This document shows, one piece after another, positions 44,186 through 57,063 of a stretch of DNA of 64,000 bases (its first letter is position 1; the number at the start of each line of letters is the position of its first letter). The notes under the pieces are model-generated. The model saw nothing but the letters and a program-made list of their open reading frames with translations, was not told where the DNA came from and searched no databases. The translations under genes were made by a program, and so were the position numbers. Source of the DNA: Pegea sp. RAD2-039 (lineage: Eukaryota; Chordata; Thaliacea; Salpida; Salpidae); assembly GCA_034620365.1 (NCBI GenBank), contig JAQGEQ010000351.1, positions 310,001-374,000 on the forward strand, read 5' to 3'.

Positions 44186-47100
44186 ATGGCCTCATTGCAG
44201 TATGTTACATGGTTCTTATTTTGGGTTGTATCTCCACTATTTCTTCTTCTAAGTAAGTTTGTTATTCATTTATAGCTTTTGTTTTTTTTTTTAAATTCTC
44301 TAAAAGCAGCTTAGTGATTAACTATAATTAAAATGTTGTAACTTATTCAGGTATCATTTTTCGATATAATGCATTTTCAGCGATATATTGCCTACTTCTT
44401 GTAACATTTCCATACTCACCAAGGTTAAAAGCAGCTTTCATTCGTAAGTTGTTTTTATAACCAGATTATAATATTCTTTGAAAAACTTAGCTTATATAAT
44501 GTTTGCTTTGTTCTTTTGCTTAAATCTTTGATAATCTAATTATAGCTTCTACAATAATGACATTGCTGTTATGGTTGTATGATTATTTTTATAAATTTAT
44601 CCTTTAAATAATGACAAAAATTTTCAAAAATGTCAAACTAAGTTAAGAAAATTTATTTTTACTTTTGAAAGTTGTTTTAAACTTTCTAAATAAAGCAATA
44701 GAATAAGAAAGTTGTATTACCGTAAGATTGATGAATACTTAACCACATCCTATCTGCTTTTTAAGTTGAAATCTTTGAAAACTGATCTGTTGAAGATATT
44801 AATTTCAAATTCTCTGCAAGCAAATACTTAACTGATTACATCACTATAGCTTCATGGCTCCGTTACACTCGTACTGTGATGATTCTATCTGGTCTTTTTC
44901 TTTTGGCACAAATCTCTTTTCAACTTGCTCTTGTCATCAAATCCCCATACGGTTCTTTACTTGGAGAGCACTGTTAGTTGTTGACGTCATGCAGAAGTCG
45001 TGACATGATAATTTGACCTTTTCTTACAGGCTCATCACTTGAACTTACTTTGAGCTATATTGGTCTTCACAGGTGACTATTTCTTTTGATGATTTTTTTT
45101 TTCAACTTTTTAATTGCAGTTTCAAAAACATGCTTGCAATAAATGTCTTCCGACTTTTTGCACCTGATCTTTTTGTGTTTGTCATCTCACTCATCATTTA
45201 TATCCTCACTATGAAGATCAGGAGTAGGTTGATGAACGGAGTCTTTATATCTTTTAATTTCTGCTATTTTAGCGCAACTTCTCGAATCAGAAGATGAAGA
45301 AGAGGCAGAAATCGAGAAATTGATTGAAGGACCCCCATTTCTTGTCAAACGCAAAGTGGCTTATGAGCGATTGAAGAACGGATTGTTGTTGTGTTTCACT
45401 GTCGCCTTTCTCGCACTTTCAGGTTGTAAAGACTTCACCACGGCATCAGCTAACGACTTATCATCTCAGGAGTGGCATCTCCTAGCCTCGTTTCAGCCAT
45501 CTTTCTCCTTTCATTCTTCTTCATCTCTCTTTTATGGGCTTATAATCGCCCCACCCTCACCTCATTTATCACTATCTTCAGGTATGACGTCATCATCGTG
45601 ACATTATAGTGACGTCATGACATCTTTTTCAGGGCTATTCTCTCGGCAGTCACCGCTTTCTATCTTCTCTTCTTCTATATCTATCAAATTGGTTACTTTG
45701 ACAACGCGTCACATTCTTCCGCCCCCCTTGTTGCCAGGTGACCCATTTACTCTTATAGCCTATTAGCTGATAGTTATGACGTCACAGACTGATGGGTATG
45801 AAAGTTATCGTGACCACTCCTTGTAATGGGACAGCTGCCAGGTTTCCACTGGTCCGAAGGACCGATGTTGAGTGGACTGTTTACACCAGTCTCATTCTGA
45901 TTCTGGTCCTTCACTGGATAATGGCTGTAGCAGTTCGAATGTTCTTTCGTGACTACTTGGTGAGCTTCTGTCGTTCGCGCGTTTATGACGTCATCAGCAC
46001 GCTGTGAACTACAGGTTTTCATCAACCGTTTAGGCTTCAATATCACCTCAGTACCTTCAGTGTCCTTCAACTTCATTTCCAGGGACAAAGGTTTTGTTGA
46101 CGAGAGGGTAAGTGTTGTCATGGTAACCACTAGTTGATTGGTTTGTTTGTTGGTCCTTTTTCATCAACAACTGCTCACAGACAGGCCGAGACACAATATT
46201 TTTCACAGAGATTTTCTGCAAATCCGACAAGGTTCAAATGTTATGAAAAATAATTTTAATTTTGATCTGATCTACAAATGCACGAATGATCTTGTTGACC
46301 TTGATAATCGGAATGATTACCAGTTGCTTGTTTATTAACGACAACAATTTTTCTTTAATTTCTTTTTCTTTACTTCTAAATGAATTTTTTTTTGAACTTG
46401 ACGTCAAACCGACAAACAGCAACCCACTGATTTCTCCTAAGTTGAAATATTTCGGAAATGTATGCTCTGGAATAGGTCCCAAATATCTTCAAGCATCTTA
46501 TCTTCATCTACCTTCTTCTAATTTATTCTTTCTCTTCAGCCTTTGATACACAACAGTAATGAAGCTCATGCATCCGTTAGTTACGGAGCCATTGAAGTCA
46601 CACCAATCTCTGAAACAACTTTCGACACAGGTGGGTTTGATTTCATCAGATGCAAATTTTTAGAAAATTATTTAGGCAAAAATAAAAAGTTTCTTGTTGG
46701 TGTTCACGAATGGTTAGAAGAAATCAAATCTTACAGCTTGTATGTGTTAGCGTTGGTTGCTATGGTGGTAAGTGGACGGAGATCTTCAGTTGTCAGTTAC
46801 TTGCAGTTTAACCTACAGCTTTGGAGCGTTACTTATCAGAGTTGGTTGACTTTTGTGCTGCTTGTACTTTCATTGCTTTTGTGGTTGAATAAGAACAGTA
46901 GGGTTTGGACAGTTCGGTTATCACCTTTCATTACTATATATGGAATGTTACTAATAATTCTTGAAGTAATCATCGAATATTTGATGTTTTTTTTGTCACC
47001 AACCAAATTATTTGCAGTATGTATATGCTCTACCGTTAACAGAAGACGAACTACCCACACAAATTAATCTAACAGATAGTGTTTTGTATCTTTCACAATT

Positions 47101-50100
47101 TGGTATCAAGCGATATGGAATTCCATTTCTAAATTTGGCAATCAAAGTAATCTTCAAGCTTGTAACATGTAACCTATTAACACCTTCTTTTATAGACTAT
47201 TTACTTATGCACCTTCCTTATCGCCATGAAACAACAACCACGAGTTCTTACTAACCAAGATGGTTTGTAGATTGGTTAACCGGTTTTATTCTGAACCATT
47301 TACATTACAGTTAAAAAGGCAGCCTCTGATATAGCAATGTTGGCTTCTAGCTCTTATAAAGCTTTATGTAAATATTGGATATTTATAGTTGTCGCTTTCC
47401 ACATAGCAATTGCAACTGAAGGCAAACCAAATGGTATTAAAATCATCTACATGTTTCTACTTGTCATATTTGTTACTTCATTTGTTGTAAGTTACCATCA
47501 CCACAATTTCCAACTAATTCTGCAAACCTCCCACCTTCTATAGGCATCCTGGAGTTTATGGACCAAAGCTTTAACCGCCTATTTGGCTATACTGGAAGTG
47601 TACACCATGATTGTACTAGTGGTCATATATACTTACCAATTTCAAGATTTCCCTGACTACTGGAAGAATTTAACTCATATGACAGACGAACAGTAAGTTG
47701 CTGATGGTGATCTTCAAATGTTGAACTGTTCCTTCTACAGGCTGAAAGATTTGGGACTTTTTAAGCAAACAGAAACCTCTGAACTGATTAAGATGATGTT
47801 GATACCAACAACCTTACTTCTTTGTGTTATGGTTCAGTTGCATTATGTCAATAAACAGTTTCTACAGGTGATAACTACTAATCAAACAATAGAGACAACT
47901 TCTTGTGAATATAGGAAGTTGCTGATCCGGTTGTTATTGAATCTCGATTAAGACGTGAAACGATCCCATTAAACAATCTACAAGATGGTATGACAACTGC
48001 AAACCAACATGGCATGTGTTCAAATCATTTCTCCAAGCAATCATTCTTCATAATTTATCAAAATCAATCACTTCTTTCATTCCAACCAGCAATTTCGAAT
48101 AAACAACTTTTATTACACAGATGGAACCCGGACTATTTGTAACTCAATTCGAAAAGCATTTGTTAAATTGAAGATCATTTTCTTCGATGCTATCACTTTT
48201 CTGATGAGAATATTTCGATTTCATTTCTACAAATTCGTGTTTCTTACTGTGGTTATATCAGCAATGAATAAGGTGATAGGCTGAAGCTAACCAACTCACT
48301 ACTCACTTGTATTTGCAGCCATCGGCTTTGTTTGGAATCATGGTCATATTTTGGATGGTAGTTTTCCCTTTCAGACAATGTCGTTATATTTTACTAACCA
48401 TGACAAGCTTATATGTTGCTGTCGCTTTATTGATTTCAATGTTTATTCAACTTCATTTTGTAAAAATCCCGGAATATCTCACAGTCAATTGTACCATTGA
48501 CACATATGTAAGGTCTTTCTGCTCCTTACTTTCCTCATTCAAATTTATCACCATCTACAGGGACATCTGAAAACTGTTCAATTGAGTACTCTCAGCTGGT
48601 TAGGATTCGACAAAAGTCAATCAACAACTTTTTTTTATCATGCACAGGTAATAAATTAAAGAATTTTGATCTAGAAAATGATGTGTGTCTCCTCTTTTCA
48701 GGGTCTCATCAGTATCTTCCTCATGATTGCTTTCTCAAAGGTTGTTGAAGTAAGACATAGATATCTCGACATCCGCTTCAATCGTGAGCGTTTAGTTGTA
48801 ACAAGTCTCTTCCCACAAATCACTTATAAAGACATCGATAAGAGCTTCACACACGCTCTCAAATATCACACAAATTTCTTCTTCTACAACTTTGGATTAG
48901 AAGTAAGCCCCCAACTAATCTTTAAACCTCCTAAATGTCTCTCCTCATCTTCAGATAGTCTACGTCAGTACCTTACTGACTGTTCTTTCATGTCAAGATG
49001 TTTTTAGTATCATCTACAGCATCCTCTTTATCATCTCCTTTTGTTTAAGGAAACGAAACTTTTTAAAAAGGTACCCTCGGCCCCATTTAAATTCATCTCA
49101 TCAACCTCATTTCAGCTACTTCAAGCTCTACCTCTTCCTGTTGGTCCTGATCTTCATCTGGAAGTACATCTGCACAATTGGACTCCCTCCTAATTTATGT
49201 CAAAGTCCTGGCCCCTGCCCTGGCCCCCATTGTCCGTCTAATCCTTTATTTTTCGACAGCTATCAACTACCCGTGGTCGGTGATAGGAGAAAGTGAGAAG
49301 GTTCGGGACCGTTTAGTGGTCTGGTTACTTTTGCCTGACTTCAGGAACAAAATGTTGCAAAATGGGACAATGTTAGGTAAGTGTCCTGGTCACCACTTTA
49401 CCTTTTGTCCTAACTCTGTCCACATTTAGCGGAAGGACTTCAAATTTTGATGGTCATTTGTCAATTATATGTTTTTGAGATGGAACAAGCCATAGGTCGG
49501 CAATTTGGCGGACACAATGAGGTTCTGACCGGCCAAGACCTTGATGACATCACTGTCGCGACTAACCCCACCAAGAATTTCATGATTAAGACGTAAGTGA
49601 CGTCACAGCAGATCACGTGATGATGGTGACCGCAATTTTTAGGAATCTTGACTTACTCGATAAGATAAAGATGTTTGTATTTGAATATTTCGTGTGGTTT
49701 ACCATGGCAACCATATTCTTCACCGGCTCCACTCGTATTTCACTCTTCTGTCTCGGATACTTGGTCAGCTTCTTCTTTTTATTGGTCAAACAACAATCAC
49801 TAATCATTAGTGAGGTGAAACACCTACTGAAAATTTGGAACATTGTGATTGGTTAGTTGATGATCACTGATCCGTAACAGCTGCTGATTGATTGATTTGA
49901 AGGTTACAATATCTTCGTAATCATCAGTAAAACAGCGATGCAACTTGCTGCCTGTGTTTACAAAGATGAACTTGATGAAAAGGCCTGCATCTTCGTCCAG
50001 TTACTCAGTCTAGTTTGCTCTCATAAAGACCGCTATCATTACAGCAGTAGTAAGCTTCACAAAAACCATATTGACCAGACTTTTAAGTTGTGGCCCTGTA

Positions 50101-53100
50101 GAATCAAATGACTGTCCACTATCTCAATATGACTCGGGTATGGGCTGGGACATTGCTTGTTTTGTCTTCATCATTATTCAAATTCGGATTTATTCGAGTT
50201 ATTACTTCCTACATGTTCGTGAAGATGTCATCAGCTCATTTAAACTTGCTTCTCGGTAATTTGTCCACTAGCTGGCGCTAAATTACTCATCAGAGTTGTT
50301 TATAGTGGCGCAGAACTGTATAAGGACATTTTAGTAGATGAAGCTCGCGAACGAGAAGCAGAAGAAGTAACTTGTTTGAAAGAAATCAAATTATCGTGAG
50401 TCTTTTACTCGCTTTTCAATTTTCTTTATTTAATTTTCAATTGTTCAGCATGAGACGCATAAAAGAGAAATATGCAAAGCTGCATGGTAAACAGGAAAAT
50501 ATGGACCACTATGATGGTCAGTGACTACCTCTGTACACTTCAGTGTCCTCTCACCATTTTACTTTATGTTCTAGCAATCAGATCTGGTAATGAATTGATG
50601 TTTGAAGATGTCAATTACGAAGAAAGCTTCCATGCACCTGGAGTTCCTGACCCTGACAAGGTACGTGCCCCTGACTTTTCATCTGTCATCTCATCTTCTT
50701 TATCATTTCTTGTAGACGTTTAGAGATGTCGCCAATAGTGGAATTCTTAATGTGATTAATAGAAGAGACAAATCCCGAAGCTTGTGGTCGCAAACAGGTA
50801 AAAGATGCCTTTTAATAGTGATTCTGAAATCACATGAGCGCTCAAATGAAAGTTGACAGAAAGAGATCAGTTTTAGATCAGTATTTACTCATTAGGCTCT
50901 TCATCAGTATATAGAACGAGTCCCAACCCATTTGGAAGTTTTCACAATCAGCAGAAAGAACAGAAATATATAAAAAGTCGTTTAAGGCGAATCACTTTCG
51001 ATCAATCTATTGGTCGGTTTTATATTAGCTCTAAATACTAGTTCTTCTCGAAATGATGACGTCATTGTTACAGATGATGACACAGCAAACACAAGCAGTA
51101 CAAGTGTCAACGATTCAAGTGATGAGAGTGATACTAATAAAAATGTGCCCCGGCAGTCGGCAGGGAACCCTAGATCTTCTATAGAATTGGGTTAGTACTC
51201 GTCGTTAGCAATCACTAGTTGCCATGGTTACTAGTGGTCACATTTTGATTTTTCTAGCTAAAGAAGACCCACAGGTCGCGAAACCTCTAACTTTGCATCT
51301 TCCTCAAATTAACGGAGAATCAAATCATTCATTGTCAGTTGGATCAGAATCAAATATTCCAAAAGGATCTTTTGGTGGGTCTTGGGTCATCTTCATCTTT
51401 TTCTCATCTTCACTTGATTGACAGGAGACAAATTGAAGAAAGTCTTCAGTTACTTGTACAGTGGAATGTTGCTGTTGATGACCTGGTGTGCCACTAATTT
51501 GAATGAATGGAATTATAAATATCGAAACATCAACGCTATACTTGCATCCGAGAAAGCATCCCTCGCTAAGCATTTAGCGAGCGGAATGAACCTCCCTCCA
51601 GTTAGTTGTTAGCTTCTTTTTCGAAATTTCATTTCTAAATATTGACTTGTTCAGCAAAAATTTCTGCATTCAGCATCCCTCTCTTCGTTACCTCAACGTA
51701 CAAAGTCCTTGGATATCTCAAATGATTTGAAATTAAGAAAAGTTCACTCTGAGTTAGTCTCTGATCCAATCTTGGCAATCTTTAGTGTTTGCATCTGTTT
51801 TCAGAATGGCTATTCATCATGTTCGGAAAGTTGATGCTAAAGAGTTTGATAAGAACAAACATCCAGCAGTCCAGCTACTTAATGCTTTGTGGTTGGTTCA
51901 TCTTCTTCATCTGATCTTCTTCATCTGATCTTCTTCATCTGATCTTCTTCATCTGATCTTCTTCATCTTCATCTGATCTTCTTCATCTGATCTTCTTCAT
52001 CTTCATCTGATCTTCTTCATCTGATCTTCTTCATCTGATCTTCTTCATCTGATCTTCTTCATCTGATCTTCTTCATCTTCATCTGATCTTCTTCATCTGA
52101 TCTTCTTCATCTTCATCTGATCTTCTTCATCTGATCTTCTTCATCTGATCTTCTTCATCTGATCTTCTTCATCTGATCTTCTTCATCTGATCTTCTTCAT
52201 CTGATCTTCTTCATCTGATCATTTTCATCTGATCTTCTTCATCTGATCTTCTTCATCTGATCTTCTTCATCTGATCTTCTTCATCTGATCTTCTTCATCT
52301 GATCTTCTTCATCTGATCTTCTTCATCTGATCATTTTCATCTGATCTTCTTCATCTGATCTTCTTCATCTGATCTTCTTCATCTGATCTTCTTCATCTGA
52401 TCTTCTTCATCTGATCTTCTTCATCTGATCTTCTTCATCTGATCTTCTTCATCTGATCTTCTTCATCTGATCTTCTTCATCTGATCTTCTTCATCTGATC
52501 TTCTTCATCTGATCATCTTCATCTGATCTTCTTCATCTGATCTTCTTCATCTGATCATCTTGTTCCCAGGTATTCTTTCATTACAAGAACTGAGTTGGTT
52601 TGTTATGTGGTTATTATCCTCAATCTCACACTAACAGCTTCAATCCTCTCTCTGGTCCTACCTCTAACTATCTTCTTCTGGGGCACTTTCATGATACCGA
52701 GACCTTCCAAATTTTTCTGGACCTTCATCTTGATTTACTTAGAAGTAAGATTCTAACAACCAATCACAACATCAGCTCATTACCGCTACCAGGTGGTTAT
52801 TTGTGTTCGCTTCTTCTTCCAATTTGACTTTGTGGTGTCTTGGTTGGATTCAGTGAACAACGAGGGGCCCTATGCTATCCCCACATTTATTGGGATCAAC
52901 AAGTCCGACTCTTGGATGGTTCTGGACCTCCTTCAACTCCTCTGTGTAGTCTTTCACGTTAATTTTATCAAAGTATATCTGCTCCTATCCATGCATCCAT
53001 CATCTGCATCAGTTGATCTTCCGCAGACTCTTGGGTTATGGGATAAATCATCAAATAATGTCGCAACGATCCAGGATTTGATCCGATTATATGATGATCA

Positions 53101-55731
53101 GGTTGCATCCCCGCAAACATCATCTGATCCTGTAGTCATCAACCGTCATCCTCTCTTCTATTCACGTGATCTCAAAAAGATGTCTTTTATGTCTCGATTC
53201 ATCATCAAATATCGCAAATATGAAGATGAAGCTCAACAAAAGAGCAATAAGTAAACATCTCTGTGACGTCATCAACTCGTGCTTCATCACGTGACTTCTA
53301 GAATCATTTGCGTCATCATGAAACCACTGATCTTCTACTGGGAGGTCCTTAATCAAAGATTTACTCTTGTCAGTGATGTCTACATCTACATGCTTCTTTG
53401 TGACGTCATCAACTCTTTCATTCTTATGTTCGGTTATTGGGCTTTTGGAGTAAGTCGCGTTTGTGACGTAACCACCATGTGATGACGTCATCGTTTTGTT
53501 TCAGCCATATGCAAATGTTCATAGCAACGTATTGGATAATTTTCAGGATAATCGCGTGCCGACTGGTTTCTTAGTGATGCTGATGCTTCAGGTGCCCTAA
53601 ACGCCCCAAACTTTATATTTGATCTTCATCTTTTAGTTTGCAATGATCTTTTTGGATCGAGCTTTATATTTGAAGAAGAATCTCACCGGAAAGATCACTT
53701 TTCATATGATCCTTCTCATCTTCGTTCATATTTGGCTCTTTTTTGTTCTGCCTGGGATCAATGGAAGGTCTGATCTTCCTCCTCTTTGAAATCTTCATCT
53801 TAAATTCTGATCCTTTTTCAGCCCCTTTTTCAACAACCACGTGGCACAAGCCTGGTACTTCTTTAAAGCTCTCTACTTCCTGCTTTCTGCTTATCAAATC
53901 AGAGCTGGGTATCCAACGATCGTCAATGTCAACTTCCTCATCAAATCTCATGGAACTTTCAATCTAATCTTCTTCAAGATGTAAGATCTTCCTACTGATT
54001 CAACATCCTCATCTTGATCTTCTAGATTTCGAGCAATCCCGTTTCTTGCTGAGCTCACAGCAATTATGAACTGGATGTTCACAGAAACCACCCTGGTAGT
54101 TAGTGAATGGATGACCTTGTGGTCGATCGAGGGTTCCATCTTTGAATTGAAATGCTGGAGACGTCTAGAAAAGGTCCTCCTCCACGCGCCCCGATCTCCC
54201 TACTAACTCTTTTTCTGATGTAGAAATACAAATCAGAAAGAGGTGTAGTTCAACCGATGTTTTATAAGTATCTTGTGGGTGGTTCAATCGTGTTCTTCGT
54301 CATCCTCATCATTTGGTTCCCTCTTCTATTGATGAATCTTGTTCTAACAATCGCAGGAGTTCCCAACAATCCATCTGCACTTGAAATCAAAGTGTCCGTG
54401 GATACATTTGAGGTGCCCCATCCTCCCTCAACCGCATCAGTTATCACATCTTTCTCTTCCAGCCGCTTATGTTGGTTTCAATTGATAATTCATCTATCAG
54501 ATCTTTCAATAATAGTCAGTTCAATCACATCAAAAATAATTTTTATGGAGACCAGGTAACCTCATCACTATGACAACAACATCACGTTACTGTTGCTTGG
54601 TTACAGCAAGCGCAAGCGTTTCTTAGCGACTTTGGCGTCGATCAAATCAAGTGTATATCATTTGAAGGCAACTCGAAGAATACATGGATGATAAGTCCTC
54701 CTCAAGAACAACTTCTGCTGTATAAGTTGATGTCAAAAACAGATACTCTCCAGGTCACATTTGAATGGACCATTACGAGGTTGACTGGTTGTGTGGGTCA
54801 ATAGGGCCATAGTTGACGACCATTTTGACAGAAATGCAGAATTGACTGGCGTCTACATTGCTACAGGAAGGACTAGCTACACTTTGAGAGCAAACTCAAC
54901 CATCCGTGACGGATTGATCGAAATGTTGAATTCTTCAACAGCTGCTAAACACAAAGTGTTCGTTTCGCTTCACTGCACACACTCCCAAATATTCACACGT
55001 GTTTTTTTACAGGGAAATACCCAACTTGTTACCCGTCTATCTTCATTCACAAGCTACCTCGTCTTCAGCAGTCGTCCCAACTCGTCTCAAAAGTCCTGAT
55101 TTAGTTGCTAGGTGACGTAGTAACGAATATTTTACAGGTGGAAACGAGCCGTTACAACTACCACTTTTCTTCTATCTAAATCGAACCACGACTGCTAAAT
55201 GGTGGGAAATTTCCATGACAACACCCGACCACCTTAATATTACAGTTTTCAGTGACAAGGTCTCACCTGCTAGTCTCAACTTTCTCGTCAGTTACGGGTG
55301 AGTGCACATGAACAAGTACAGAACAATGACCATTAATTTGTTCATAGTATTATTGGATTGTATGTGTCCGTGGTCTTAGTTGCCGGTCGGTTCTTTAGAA
55401 CGCTTTATCTTGGACTTGCAGAAACAATTATGTTCAGGTGAGATCACTTGTGTCCAACCACTTGTGTCTGACCACTTGTGTCCAACCACTTGTGTCTGAC
55501 CACTTGTGTCCAACCACTTGTGTCTGACCACTTGTGTCCAACCACTTGTACCTGACCACTTATATCTACAGAGAGCTACCATCAGTGGACCGCATCTCAC
55601 AATTATGTAGCGATATACTGCTCGTCCGTGAACTTGGTGAGTTTGAATTAGAAGAAGACCTATATGCAAAGTTGGTTTATCTGTACCGGTCTCCAAACAC
55701 CATGTTGAGATGGACAAAGAAAGATGATTAA
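44186..55731 (+). CDS. PIEZO: PIEZO mechanosensitive cation channel
   Basis: A very large trimeric membrane channel gated by membrane tension, read across dozens of exons with mostly 40-60-nt introns. The first exon starts MASLQYVTWFLFWVVSPLF, and a second gives YSPRLKAAFI, matching the N-terminal membrane helices. Many hydrophobic exons follow (four-helix blade units). Toward the C-terminus are the family signature PF-x2-E-x6-W (PFLAELTAIMNW, 54039-54074), then ELKCWRRLEKKYKSE, YLVGGSIVFFVILIIWFPLL and MNLVLTIAGVPNNPSALE. The cap-domain strands come next (FEWTITR; YLNRTTTAKWWEIS), then YGIIGLYVSVVLVAGRF. The C-terminus is MFRELPSVDRISQLCSDILL, LEEDLYAKLVYLYRSPNTML and RWTKKDD with TAA at 55729. 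Internal exon borders in 45-51 kb were not all checked, so the exact length is open. Two introns are made of minisatellite DNA (51892-52569, 55438-55571). Confidence 0.95.
50265..50279 (+). promoter_or_regulatory. CTCF-like motif in a PIEZO intron
   Basis: CCACTAGCTGGCGCT is the best match to the CTCF core in this window. It lies in a short intron just before the exon with SGAELYKDILV-like codons. Confidence 0.35.
51899..52556 (+). repeat. 14-bp minisatellite filling a PIEZO intron
   Basis: More than 40 tandem copies of CATCTGATCTTCTT with rare variants (GATCATTTTCATCT, GATCATCTTCATCT, and 20-bp units with a doubled TTCATC) make up nearly all of a 678-nt intron between exons ending LLNALW and starting YSFITRTE. 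The plus strand is pyrimidine-rich and resembles the polypyrimidine end of other introns here. Confidence 0.97.
55446..55565 (+). repeat. 16/32-bp minisatellite filling the last PIEZO intron
   Basis: Alternating 16-bp units CACTTGTGTCCAACCA and CACTTGTGTCTGACCA (32-bp dimer) form almost the whole 134-nt final intron, between MFR and ELPSVDRI. The last units are diverged (TTGTACC, TTATATC). Confidence 0.95.
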
Positions 55732-55870
55732 TTTGTGATTGAGATTTTGTTGTGGAATTTTTCTTTATTGTTGTCAGTGCAGTTTTTGTGAATATTTTAA
55801 TCACTTTGTGTAAATTTCAGTCCCTTTTATTGTTGCTCTGTATGTTGTTTCTTTCAATGCAAATATATTT

Positions 55871-55876
55871 AATAAA
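55871..55876 (+). terminator. Poly(A) signal AATAAA for PIEZO
   Basis: AATAAA 140 bases after the PIEZO stop, followed within 20 bases by a T-rich stretch. Confidence 0.5.
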
Positions 55877-57063
55877 TTCTTTCAACTTTTTTGGCTGATG
55901 ACAGATTTTTTATTGACTTTTCAATAGTTTTTAATCATAATATTTGAAGGATATGATTCATTGATCATTAATTCGCAATATTAGAAAATATCAAAAGTGC
56001 ATTTAGAAGTACAAGAAGCTTTGGTTTATAATATTATTAATAAGACACAAGGAAAATAAAAAAACTAACATCTGACCTTTAGAACCCTTTTGAATTTCAA
56101 GTAGAAAAAAAGATTAATCAAAGTTAAAATGATCGAATTATTAACTTGATTTGTAAAACTGTCAAGTTGAGGAAAACTTGTTTTATAAACATATCTTGCG
56201 CTGATAGCCAAAGGTGTTTAGGAGGTTCGTATCAAGTCAATTTTATGTTTATGCTCCTAAAAAAGATTGAGAAATATTTCCAAATAAACTGTAAAATATT
56301 CAACAATTTTTAATTATTTCATATATAAAAATGTTTCTGAAACTAATTTTTAATTTATTATCTTATTCAGCATCAACCTCTCTTTAGCGCCACGGGTTGC
56401 TACAACAACACAGGTGCTTTTCTTGTAACAGATACCAAGTTTGAAAATTTGAGATTTAATAATTTTCAAAACAAATTAGTTTCACAGATCCATTATAGAA
56501 AATTATGTAAGTTTCAATTGTCTATTGCTAACTTCCTGTATTCAGTCGATTAATGATCAATTCCACTTAAACTAAGCGAGATATTTTCAATTATTTTTTT
56601 ATAAAGTTTTTATTTATACAACTTTTTAAATATAAGCTGATAATTTACTTGTACAATATTTGACAAGTTAATTTCATTTGTATTTTGTATTATACTACTA
56701 ACATTAATCTGATTTATTTAACAAAAATAAATAGATTTCAAATAAATAAAAATAAGAGTCTAATGACAGAAGATTTTGATAGGAAAATTTAAGTTTAAAA
56801 AATCTTTGAAGTCATTGATGTATTCAAAGGTTGATATTTTCTGATTACACTTTTTAGATTTCTTTTTAACAAACTTGATAAAGTAACAAACAAGTAAATT
56901 TAATTATTAGAAGTAAAATATTTAACAATTATCATATAGAACAAAAAAGTACAAACTCAAAAGATATATTTAAAAGTAAAACTTTTTAATGATCCGTTTG
57001 TGCTTAAAAATAACTTGTTTACAGGTATTTGTTGGTTTGCTGAAATTGTATACAATCTGAAAC
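55877..57063. other. AT-rich intergenic DNA
   Basis: About 1.2 kb between PIEZO and LRRC43 in the same orientation. A less AT-rich patch at about 56370-56415 (AGCGCCACGGGTTGC) may be part of the LRRC43 promoter or a non-coding exon. No coding exon is supported. Confidence 0.4.

Noticed and set aside
51899-52556. CRISPR-like array
   Set aside because: The repeats are directly tandem with no unique spacers; this is a minisatellite in a eukaryotic intron.
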